Shown here piece after piece: positions 1 through 8,460 of a stretch of 64,000 nucleotides of DNA. Within the stretch, counting starts at the first letter, position 1. The number at the start of each line of letters is the position of its first letter. Position numbers and translations under genes: made by a program. A model generated the notes under the pieces. It saw only the letters and a program-made list of their open reading frames with translations, did not search any database and was not told where the DNA came from. The DNA comes from Hibiscus mutabilis (Eukaryota; Streptophyta; Magnoliopsida; Malvales; Malvaceae): contig CM033752.1 in the NCBI GenBank assembly GCA_019671005.1, positions 6,200,001 through 6,264,000 on the forward strand, in the 5' to 3' direction.

Positions 1-427
1 TTGATCACTAGAGGTACCCGAAACTGGCTCTAGGATGTGTTAAAAAAATTTAACTAGAGGTGCCCGAAACCGGCTCTAGTCGATTAAATTAACTTAATAA
101 AACTAAAAACAAAACACTAGAGGTGCCCAAAACTGGCTCTAGTTAAAACATGTTAAAAAGAACCCAATGAAGTAATTTGAAAACCTCTTGTATTCATAGG
201 ATCCGAAAAATCAACTTGCACACAACTTCGCACACACTCACAAGCATTATAGTTTGATTCCTAGTAACTCCTCAGTTTTCCGAAAAATAAAAAGCCAATC
301 ATACTTTGTGCCCCGGTTCAGAGAATTGAAATCAAGTTCAAAGCTAAGTTTGTGAAAATTGAAGTCTTGGCAGGTAATTATGAGTTTGCATTGCTTGAGG
401 ACAAGCAATAGTTCGAGTTTGGGGGTG
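1..427 (+). mobile_element. 3' internal end of an Athila-like Ty3/gypsy element
   Basis: Non-coding DNA just upstream of the LTR that starts at 428. Three 26-bp copies of a CTAGAGGT...GGCTCTAG unit lie at 8-33, 54-79 and 117-142; each begins CTAGAG and ends CTCTAG, so each can fold on itself. A GCTTGAGGACAAGCAA palindrome near 393 and a purine-rich tract (TTTGGGGGTG, about 418-427) precede the LTR, as expected for a gypsy polypurine tract. The element enters from outside the window, so its coding region is not seen. The Athila/Tat assignment rests on the GAGGACAAGC motif and LTR length. Confidence 0.6.
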
Positions 428-1958
428 TGATAAGTGTTCAAAAGTACTATTTTCTTACCCTTTTTTACTCATATTATTGTTAGACTTAGGCTCATATTAG
501 TTGCATAGTTAGCCATTCATGCATTAATCCATGTTTCCTTCCATCGTTGAGCTTGATTACATAACTTGGTAGTTTTTGTGGAAAAGATGCTGCTTTGGTG
601 TGCTTTGTGTGTGTATGTGCAGGATCACTTGCCAAAGCAATGCCGAGCTAGTTGCCAGGGCAATGCATGAAGGAGACGCCGAGCCAGTTGCCATGGCAAT
701 TGTCGACAAAGAGAAAATGCAATAGGGATGTCGAAATTAATGACTTTACAAGCCCAAGATGACATGGAGCAAGGCCCAAGCCCAAAGGAATTTGATTGCC
801 ATACAGAGATTAAAGAAGAATTAAATTTCAAGAAGATATGAGAAGTTCTAATAGGAATAAAATTATAATAAAGAATTACATTCTTTAAAGAAAATTTAAT
901 TCCAACTCAAAATCCTCCTCAAAGAAGGACTTTGGCCTAGCCCTATAAATAGCAAGGAGATTTCGACAACTGGAGGGAGAGCAAGAGGGAAATTTCGACA
1001 AGTCCAAGTAGGGCAAGAGGAGAGAATTTTCGACAAGCATCTAGGGCAAGGGATTTTCGACAAGCTTCATCCTTTTCTTCCTTGTTCGATTGGGTTCATG
1101 CTAGGGATTGTTTATCTTGTGTTTCTTTGGAACCTAGCCATGAACTAAATCTACTTGGCTATGGTTATTGTGTTTTTTGGTTGTGAGAAACTATTGGTTT
1201 TTGTTTAGGTAATAAGAGTTTGCACTTTTCTATTTCAAGGTTTATTCATTCTTGGTTCTTATTCTTGTTTGCGAGTGAATTGGGAGAGGATCTCGTGATT
1301 TCATCTATTTATCTAATATCGGGAGATTTAGATTCAAGAAACGAATGAATATGATCTTTATTCAATCCAATGATGGTGAAGATTAATCCGGCTTAGGAAT
1401 AAGTTAAGGATTTCAACGGCTAAGAGGAGCGCAAGATTGGTTGTTGTTCACCCTTGATTCACGCAGGGATGTATTATCAAGGCATGCACAAGTAGCTAGA
1501 GTTTCGACTTGGGGATAAGAAGAAACCATTGAAGAAGGCTCTGCCGAACCTTGAAGGTTGCTGCCCAGACGACCAAGAAGTTGCCCAACTAGTTGCCCAG
1601 GCAACCATCGATTAATTGCCAAGGCAACCCCGTTGTGCAAGTTGCCACGGCAACTGAGTTGCCCGTGCACTCTTTTACCAAAACGATCCAATCGGCTATC
1701 ACACCTCAACTCACGATAACCTGGCCTATCTCTCTCTCATTTGAATTCATCTTTTCAATTACTTAATTGCTTTCTAGTTTAGTTATTAGTTAAAACTTCT
1801 ATAATCATTTACTTGTGTTTTTACTTTTTACAGTCAAGAGACTAGATTCTTGAAGTGGCACTAATCCATGTGGAGACGATATCTTTTATATTATAACTTG
1901 CGACGTGTATACTTGCACAATTGCGTAGCACTTATTACGCGCAACAGTCCTCTTATCA
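428..1958 (+). repeat. 3' LTR of the Athila-like gypsy element (1.53 kb)
   Basis: Starts TGATAAG directly after the polypurine tract and ends CTTATCA, a 7-bp terminal inverted repeat bounding 1531 bp. It has no credible coding capacity; the short open frames inside it are chance. A TATA box lies at 944-952, followed by four TTTCGACAA repeats. Two clusters of TTGCC-N2-GGCAA palindromes flank the promoter. The upstream LTR lies outside the window, so age and TSD cannot be judged. Confidence 0.65.
944..952 (+). promoter_or_regulatory. TATA box of the gypsy LTR
   Basis: TATAAATAG within the 3' LTR, preceded by CTAGCCC and followed by a purine-rich leader with repeated TTTCGACAA. The position is plausible for a U3/R boundary. 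Inference from sequence only; no transcript data. Confidence 0.5.
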
Positions 1959-2200
1959 GGACGTGCATGGAACCCATCTTGACCAGAAGGTTTCCTAGAT
2001 CGATCTCGTCCTTGATCTTCACTGCCTTGACTAGCCTCCAACATCTCAATCTCCTTAGCAGTCTTATCCCGATTCACTAGGGCTTCAAATACCTCGTCAT
2101 AGTCTTACGTATCCTAATCTGAAGTCCCTCTAATAACTTGTTGCACATGTCTCCCCGGTGGCTACCAAACCAAAACCATATTTGAACACTTAGCGCATAT
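1959..2200 (-). pseudogene. gypsy gag-like fragment
   Basis: The minus strand encodes a highly charged stretch (residues such as NRDKTAKEIEMLEASQG, then an Arg/Ser/Gly-rich tail) on 2077-1960. This resembles the low-complexity part of a plant Ty3/gypsy gag before the zinc knuckle. The fragment is cut by the end of the upstream LTR, so that element probably inserted into an older gypsy gag. No start codon or domain motif can be defined; assignment is tentative. Confidence 0.3.
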
Positions 2201-3099
2201 ATTCATCGATTATCGTTTTATTTGTTCAGACATTATCATTATAGGATTCTCTTATGTGGAATGATGTAAATTTAAACATTCATAGATATTTGATTTGACA
2301 ACGTGTTTGGTTGGCTAATTGATATATTGTATTCCTTAATAAGTCTATATTACACAAGGTACAAATAGCCATGTGTTTTGTAGATGTAATATTTAATATG
2401 TCGTATTATTTAATATGTAAGTTGGGTGATATTTATCGTTGAGGTAGAGGTAGTGTTTACATATTTACATTGTTGTAAATAAGTTAACTATTTTCACGTA
2501 TTTATATGTTATTTCACTTATTTACATCGTTGTAAATACGTTCGTTATTTTTTCACGTATTTACAACATTGTAAACACGCTAATTATTTTTCACGTATTT
2601 ACATCGTTGTAAATACATTCAGTATTTTTCACACATTCACATCTATGTAAATATCTTTTCCTTTTATGGTCCTTGTTGGATCTTAAGTGGCTAGTTTTTT
2701 GCGTCAAATGTTATATGAAAGTCTGCAAATAATATATTTAGTTGATTATTATGATTTTAAATTCTTATTATAATTTTGATTTTTTAATAAAACTAGGGGC
2801 TTCTATAAAAAATATTTGATTGACAATGTTATCTAAACAATATTAGCATTTGATTAGTAATAATTTTTTTCAAACATTTTTGAAGCGTTAAATATGTGGG
2901 ATCGACTATGAGATTAAGATTTTCATGAAAAAAGAGTCTAGTGAGATTTGTTTATGCAAAATGGTAAAAATAATGCATGTAAAGTTTATCTGAATAGTTA
3001 TTTTGGCCTTTATTTTTTAAACACTTTAACCCCCAACATTTCATTTTGGGTCAAAATGACCTATCCGTGAATGAAAACTGTTAGTCAACTAACGGTAAA
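2201..3099. other. AT-rich non-coding DNA with a palindromic tandem repeat
   Basis: No gene seen. Between about 2455 and 2656 is a degenerate tandem array of ATTTACATCGTTGTAAAT-type palindromes (see the separate entry). The rest is AT-rich. The sequence up to 3099 appears to continue after 6886, so it is the landing site of the two elements between. Confidence 0.6.
2455..2656. repeat. Tandem palindromic repeat (TTTACATCGTTGTAAA)
   Basis: At least four copies of an 18-bp near-perfect palindrome ATTTACATCGTTGTAAAT occur at 2463-2480, 2520-2537, about 2559-2576 and 2597-2614, with a decayed fifth near 2633. They are separated by TTATTTTTCACGT-like spacers at 38-57 bp steps. Seen directly; function unknown. 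Confidence 0.7.
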
Positions 3100-3632
3100 T
3101 GTTAGGAATTTGTTATGCGGCAAAATAACCAAAGCGATAATGACATAGACCAAGACATGCACAAGAGACAAGATTTAGCGTGGTTCAGCATAGCTTACCT
3201 CCACGGACGAGAGAAATCAATCCACTATCAACGTAGAGAACCCAAAGAGTACAAATACATGATAACCTATGTAATCCCATAACCCAGTGTAACAATCCCA
3301 TGACCCGATGGAACCATAACACTCTTCCCAACATCCCTACAATACCCATCTTTACAACGTCGGCACAATAGTTGTAGAGAACCTAAAAGTGGTTACATCT
3401 CTCCAGAGTAATTCCCCTTCTTTTATTCTCTCATAATTCAAAAGGTTAAACCTAGTTTATATTTATAGACCTAAATACTTGGTCACCAAGAAACCTTATT
3501 CAATAAGATCTCCTACCTAAAATAGATATTTACTCATTAAAGTAAATACTAATTACCAAGTAATCTTCAACCGCTAGAATTACAATAAAACCCAACTTAA
3601 CTACCAATTAAAATTTGAGTCAAAATATAACA
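3100..3632 (-). repeat. LTR (3' copy) of the TRIM-like element
   Basis: 533 bp, TGTTAGG...ATAACA. Near-identical to 3924-4461. Many differences between the copies are small indels. Confidence 0.7.
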
Positions 3633-3923
3633 AATCTCTCATTTAACACAAATTCTATTCGAGCATTGGTCTTCAAGTCTTCAACAACTTCAATTTTTAC
3701 GTAAGCCAAATATACTTTGAAGCACCGCCACCAAGTCTTCAACAACTCCAATTCTTACGTAGTATTCGTTGAAGAATCGTTGAATTTTGAGAATTACTCT
3801 CACTGCAACTGAAATCTCGTTGCAACAATACTCCTCTAACATGTCTCCAACATCGCACCGCAAAATCCGCAGCAAAAATTCCTCCACAATCGCCCAACTA
3901 GAACCATAGCTCATGATACCATT

Positions 3924-4461
3924 TGTTAGGAATTTGTTATGCGGAAAAATAACCAAAGCGATAACGACATAGACCAAGACATGCACATGAGACAAGATTT
4001 AACGTGGTTCAGCATAGCCTACCCCCACAGACGAGAGAATCAATCCACTATCAACGTAGAGAACCCGAAGAGTACAAATACATGATAAACCATGTAATCC
4101 TATAACCCGGTGTACAAATCCCATGACCCGGTAGAACCAGAACACTCTTCCAACATCCATACAATACCTATCTCTACAACGTAGGTACAATAGTTGTAGA
4201 GAACCTAAAAGTGGTTACATCTCTCCAGAGTAATTCTCCCTCTCTTGTTTTCTCATTCTCTCATAATTCAAAAGGTTAAACCTAGTCTATATTTATAGAC
4301 CCAAATACTTGGTCTAAAGAAACCTTATTCAATAAGATCTCATACCTAAAATAGACATTTACTCATTAAAGTAAATACTAATTACCAAGTAATCTTCAAC
4401 CACTAGAATTACAATAAAACCCAACTTAATTACCAATTTGAATTTGAGTCAAAATATAACA
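3924..4461 (-). repeat. LTR (5' copy) of the TRIM-like element
   Basis: 538 bp, preceded two bases away by the tRNA-Met-type primer binding site, which fixes the orientation as minus. Confidence 0.7.
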
Positions 4462-4467
4462 AATATT

Positions 4468-4830
4468 TGTTATACTACTGAGACGATAATGACGAGACAA
4501 GTAAATAAGCGCAAACGCAGAAAAGAAAAATAACACCAAGAATTTACATAGAAAACCCAAAAGGGAAAAACCACTAGGCAGAGGATGAGAACTTTCACTA
4601 TAATGGAGAAATAGATTACAACTGATTTATGATATTCTGTCTAAACCCCTAATCCCTAGTATCCATTTATAGGGATAGATTCATTGTTTACAGAGGAAAC
4701 TTGCATAGAAACAAATTCTACTCAAACTGAGTTTCTTTCCTTTAATTAATATAAAGTAAACAATATCTACTAAAAGTAGGATTCTTACTTTAAACCAAAT
4801 CCCAAAAGAATTTGGATCATAATTCTATCA
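4468..4830 (-). repeat. 3' LTR of copia element F
   Basis: 363 bp, TGTTATACTACTGAGACG... to ...ATTCTATCA. The partner at 6543-6886 is about 19 bp shorter through small deletions, including a missing segment around its TTCACTATGA stretch. Confidence 0.65.
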
Positions 4831-4903
4831 ACCTCCACCTTGAGACAAATTCCTGTCGAACAATATCTCCACCTCTTCCACAAAACCCTTCAAGGGGTAG
4901 TCT

Positions 4904-5290
4904 TCAGCAATGAACACCGACCGAATCCAAGCCTTGCCCAAGCTTGGATGTACAAGGTAATTTAGTCTTCACGTCGGTAAGATCAACATTAGTGCCAACT
5001 TTTCTCACAACTATATCACCACGAGCAATAAAACGACCCCGATCATCAATGGCACTACTACTTTTCTTATTATTTATCTTTGAAGCAAATCGAACTCTCT
5101 TAAGCTTTTCAAATCCGTTATACCCACAGAATTTAACTTTATTCTTCTTTTTAAATTCGTTATGCCCACGAAATTGAACTCTTTTCTGCCTACCAGAACC
5201 GTTATGCCCACGGTTGTTATGTTCAACACAAAATCCTCTTTTACTTGATTCAGTCAAGACACCTTCACCAGTAACATCGTCATTTGACAC
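4904..5290 (-). CDS. Basic-repeat ORF occupying the pol position of element F
   Basis: Minus-strand open frame of 128 codons between the protease-like segment and the 3' LTR, where a copia element normally has integrase/RT/RNase H. The middle carries three imperfect Lys/Arg-rich units: RVQFRGHNEFKK, KVKFCGYNGFEK and RVRFASK. The tail contains TKLPCTSKLGQGLDSVGVHC. No zinc-finger spacing or enzyme motif is evident. The high charge suggests nucleic-acid binding, but that is only inference. It may be the C-terminal part of a gag-like protein or degraded linker sequence. Its protein-coding status is uncertain. Confidence 0.35.
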   Translation of the reverse strand: MSNDDVTGEGVLTESSKRGFCVEHNNRGHNGSGRQKRVQFRGHNEFKKKNKVKFCGYNGFEKLKRVRFASKINNKKSSSAIDDRGRFIARGDIVVRKVGTNVDLTDVKTKLPCTSKLGQGLDSVGVHC

Positions 5291-5720
5291 GAGGAGGAAA
5301 CAATAGATGCATCACCTAAAATAGTTGAGCCTTGCAGAACATAAAAATTGGCAGCTCTTTTATACCCTTTTATCACAACGAGAGCGCTCTTGCAAATTTT
5401 CATAGCTCCACCTTCATTGGAGTATCTGTACCCTTTTGAATCTAGAGTATCTAACAAAATCAGATTTCTTCTTAAATCTGGAACATGCCTCACATTACCA
5501 AGTGTTCGAACAATCCCATCGAACATCTTAATCTTGATTGTGCCAATACCTGCAACTTTACAAGAGACATTATTTCCCAACAAGACAACACTTATAGATA
5601 CAGGTTTATACGTTGCAAACCAATCCCTATTTGGACTTATATGAAAACTATTACCATAGTCAAGAATCCACTCCTCACTCGCTATAGAGTCTTCGTTGGA
5701 AACAACTAAAAGTTCACCAT
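5254..5720 (-). pseudogene. Copia protease / pre-integrase fragment (element F)
   Basis: The minus strand reads EEWILDYGNSFHISPNRDWF, then VRHVPDLRRNLILLDTLDSKGY. This matches the aspartic-protease start and following region of Tork/SIRE-type copia polyproteins. The catalytic D-S/T-G triad is changed to D-Y-G, so the protease would be inactive. The region ends without the integrase HHCC/DDE domains. Confidence 0.6.
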
Positions 5721-5779
5721 CATTGTACTCCTCTGCAATATCAGCTTCATCTTCACTGGAATTCTAATTCTCAGATCCC

Positions 5780-6460
5780 CTCTTTATCTTATTCTGTAAA
5801 CTGTAACACTCATATTTAACATGACCTTTTTTTTGCAGAAATAACATATTTTACCTCGATTTGACGACTTGGACCTACCTCTATTTTGACCGCCAAAATT
5901 ACGATCACCTTTTTTTTCGCGTTCTAAACTAGTCGATCCATGCACCATGATACCCTATGCTTGGAACTCGAAGTTGGTAAGATGTTGCATCTTGTCATGT
6001 GAATTTAAATTATCATATACCTCTTCAAGAGTAAGGGTATCACGGCTATGTAGGAGGGTGTTTTTAACAGACGAATATGAAGCAAGAAATGAGTAAAGTA
6101 AAACCAAACATAAGTCTTCCTCATTGTACTTTACCTCTATCGTTTCCAAATCTGAGACGATCTCCTTCTGCTAACTTGTGGGAGTATAAGTGTTGTTTCA
6201 AGAGCAACTTGCTGGTCAAAGTTTTCTTCATGCAAATTTGTTTCAATTTTTCCCATAAGTCGACGGTTGTCTTCTCTTTGTGAACATCCTGCAAAATACT
6301 GTTTGATAAGTGCAAACGGATATGAAAAGCAGCTTTCCTATCCTTGCGACGCTTCTCTGTATCCGACCATTCTTTCGGCATATTATCAAACCCATCTAAT
6401 GCATCATCTAAGTCCATCAGAACAAGAACATCTCGAACCTTCACCTACCATAGTAAAAAC
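5780..6460 (-). pseudogene. Copia gag (UBN2-type) with CCHC zinc knuckle, frameshifted
   Basis: Minus-strand gag in pieces: 6444-6121 (KVRDVLVLMDLDDALDGF..., then LHLSNSILQDVHKEKTTVDLW) overlaps 6149-5955 (EDLCLVLLYSFLASYSSVK) in another frame, showing a frameshift. Around 5790-5860 is CYFCKKKGHVKYEC, a canonical CX2CX4HX4C retroviral zinc knuckle. Gag forms the virus-like particle and the knuckle binds element RNA. The UBN2 family is recognisable from LxxALxxFDN and SxxxxLWxxL. Non-functional as it stands. Confidence 0.65.
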
Positions 6461-6542
6461 CCGACGTTGCGATTCAGCAGCAGAATTTCATACTTCACCG
6501 TCGTCATTATCCCGAGTAACCTAAAAAGCTTTGATACCAATT

Positions 6543-6886
6543 TGTTATACTACCGGGACGATAATGACGAGACAAGTAAATAAGAACAAATGCAGAAAAG
6601 AAAAAAAACACCAAAAATTTACGTGGAAAACCCAAAAGAGAAAAACCACAGACAGAGGATGAGAACTTTCACTATGATTGATTTATGATGTTATGTCTAA
6701 ACCACTAATCCCTAGTATCTATTTATAGGGATATATTCCTTGTTTACAGAGGAAACTTGCATAGAAACAAATTATACTCAAACTGAGTTTCCTGCCTTTA
6801 ATTAATATAAAGTAAACAAGATCTACTAAAAGTAGGATTCTTACTTTAAACCAAATCCCAAAAAAATTTGGATCATAATTCTAACA
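6543..6886 (-). repeat. 5' LTR of copia element F
   Basis: 344 bp, TGTTATACTACCGGGACG... to ...ATTCTAACA, adjacent to a TTGATACCA primer binding site. Confidence 0.65.
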
Positions 6887-8232
6887 ATAAATGACTTGAA
6901 ATGACGTGATAAACTTACATGTCATTTCAAGTTAGCACCATATTAATCAGGGCAAAACCCTGAGGAATCAAGAGGGCAACAAAAAAAAGAATACTCAGAG
7001 AGATAATCAAAATCTACATTATTAAAGAGGAGTCGTCACCAACTGTTGCCAACTTCCATGAGTGGAGTGAGAATATTGGATAGTTTTTTTAAAACCAAAA
7101 TGTAAAAACATGAATTACAATGACTAAAATGAAGATTTTAAAATTTGACACAAAACTCACCGTTTTAGAGGGTGAAAATTAAATTAAATTAAATCATTTA
7201 ATTTTTCAGCTATAATATGAGCTTAAAACTTTGAAAGACCATAACTTTGAGCCATAATGTCCTATTTAGGCGATTTTTTTTCGAATTCACATAACTTATT
7301 TTAGATCCACACTTTGACAAGAGGACTCAGTTTTATTGTGGCCTTCTTCATCCTGAAAAACATCGTTTTAGCCTTTAATTTTGAATTTTTCAATTTTCAT
7401 CGGGATTAAAAATTTGATTTTCCTATAAAAATATATATCATTATTCATAAAGATTCCATATGTGCGCTTTTAATGTATTATAGAAATTTTGAGTTTGGTC
7501 TCTTTAAATTTAAATTCTCTTCAATTGAGTCCCTATAATTTTACCAATGACTAAAATGAAATATTTCAGAATGCAATTTACACAGTTCGAAAATGTAGTC
7601 TAATTGCACAATTACAGTAAATTTGTGTCGATTTTCAAAAATTTTCATATTAGTCCCTCTAATTTAATTCTTTTCATCTTAATCCCAAAAAAAATCAGCC
7701 TCATGACAACTCTTCACCCATGGAAGACATCAACAGTTGACGTCTCCCCTTAATAATGTAGAAAATGACTATTTTCTTAAATAATTTTTGGTATGGACCG
7801 TTTTTATTATTATTGTTTTGAAAATATTAGCTTTTTTTTTCCTAAATAATTTTCGGATTGAAATAATTACAAAATTAGTTAAATGTTTGATTCATATACC
7901 ATCCAACACATTTATGAAGAGATGGGGGTACACGCTGAAGCACCAAAATTCACAAGCTCAGCCAAATTGTTTTTAATTAGAGGAAAAAAAGGACAATCCC
8001 TTCCCAGGTGAGAGCGAGTCCTAAACCATTCCCAAACGCACATTCCCTTGGCCTTGATAAAGTTGGGAAAATGACTACCTTTTACGCCCACTCCCACCCG
8101 TTTCCCCGTCCTCCAGGGAACACACAACTCTTTCAAATTTAGCCAAACACTGCTCATCGGCAACCCCATTTGTTTCACCTTTGCTTTTAGATTCAATTTC
8201 TTTCAGCTTTGCTTGTTTTTCTTCCCAAGGTA
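6887..8232. other. Upstream region of the kinesin gene
   Basis: No gene seen. 6894-6932 holds a perfect 12-bp inverted repeat (ACTTGAAATGAC / GTCATTTCAAGT) with a 15-bp loop. From about 7060 to 7950 the DNA is very AT-rich with several 'tttagtccctaaa'-like phrases typical of plant repeats. 7980-8232 is more GC-balanced and pyrimidine-rich near the end, fitting the promoter-proximal part and 5' UTR. I could not pick a TATA box with confidence. Confidence 0.5.
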
Positions 8233-8460
8233 ATGGGGGAGCAGAAGAGTCACAGCAATAACCGGTGGAACTGGGAGGTGAGTGGCTTTGAGCCCCGGCG
8301 TTCCTCGCCGGAGGAGCTACCTAGGCCCAGTGTTGCGCCGTTGATGCGACGCTACTCGATCTCTGCGGCAGCGCCGTCTTCGATGGTGTCGCCCTATCCC
8401 TCGGAGTTTCCTAAGCAGGCTTTGGCTTCTAAGGTGCTGCGATTGAAGGATAAACTTAAG
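8233..8460 (+). CDS. KAC1: KAC exon 1 (residues 1-76)
   Basis: Begins at ATG 8233 (MGEQKSHSNNRWNWEVSGF), matching the family's N-terminal signature; the frame upstream lacks another ATG. Ends CTTAAG before donor GTAACA, phase 0. GC-rich compared with its surroundings. Confidence 0.92.

Larger units (their letters stand above)
3100..4461 (-). mobile_element. TRIM-like LTR element (1.36 kb) with two ~535-bp LTRs
   Basis: Two direct repeats (3100-3632 and 3924-4461) start TGTTAGGAATTTGTTATGCGG and end ATATAACA. They are highly similar along their length. Between them is only 291 bp. The right repeat is preceded by CATGATACCA (3912-3921), the complement of a plant tRNA-Met primer binding site, so the element lies on the minus strand. 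The internal region has no gag or pol. One short frame (about 3911-3690, minus; starts MSYGSS) fills most of it but matches nothing I recognise. This is a non-autonomous LTR element. No clean TSD was found: GTAAA on the left, AATAT on the right. Confidence 0.7.
4468..6886 (-). mobile_element. Copia element F: gag-bearing, pol-less derivative (2.4 kb)
   Basis: LTRs at 4468-4830 (363 bp) and 6543-6886 (344 bp) start TGTTATACTAC and end ATTCTAACA (TATCA in the left copy). The right LTR is preceded by TTGATACCA (tRNA-Met-type PBS), so the element is minus. The left LTR is followed by ACCTCCACCTTGAG, a polypurine tract on the minus strand. The 1.7-kb interior reads, in minus order, gag, CCHC zinc knuckle, a damaged protease segment, then a basic-repeat ORF. 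Integrase, RT and RNase H are absent. It lies only 6 bp from the TRIM-like element; neither alone has a clear TSD. Confidence 0.7.

Noticed and set aside
1868..2080. Open frames on both strands across the gypsy LTR end
   Set aside because: They cross the LTR boundary. Only the minus-strand gag-like part beyond 1958 has any coding character.
8209..8232. In-frame extension of the kinesin start upstream of ATG 8233
   Set aside because: The upstream codon at 8209 is TTG. ATG 8233 gives the conserved N-terminus, and the extra residues LVFLPKV have no family counterpart.
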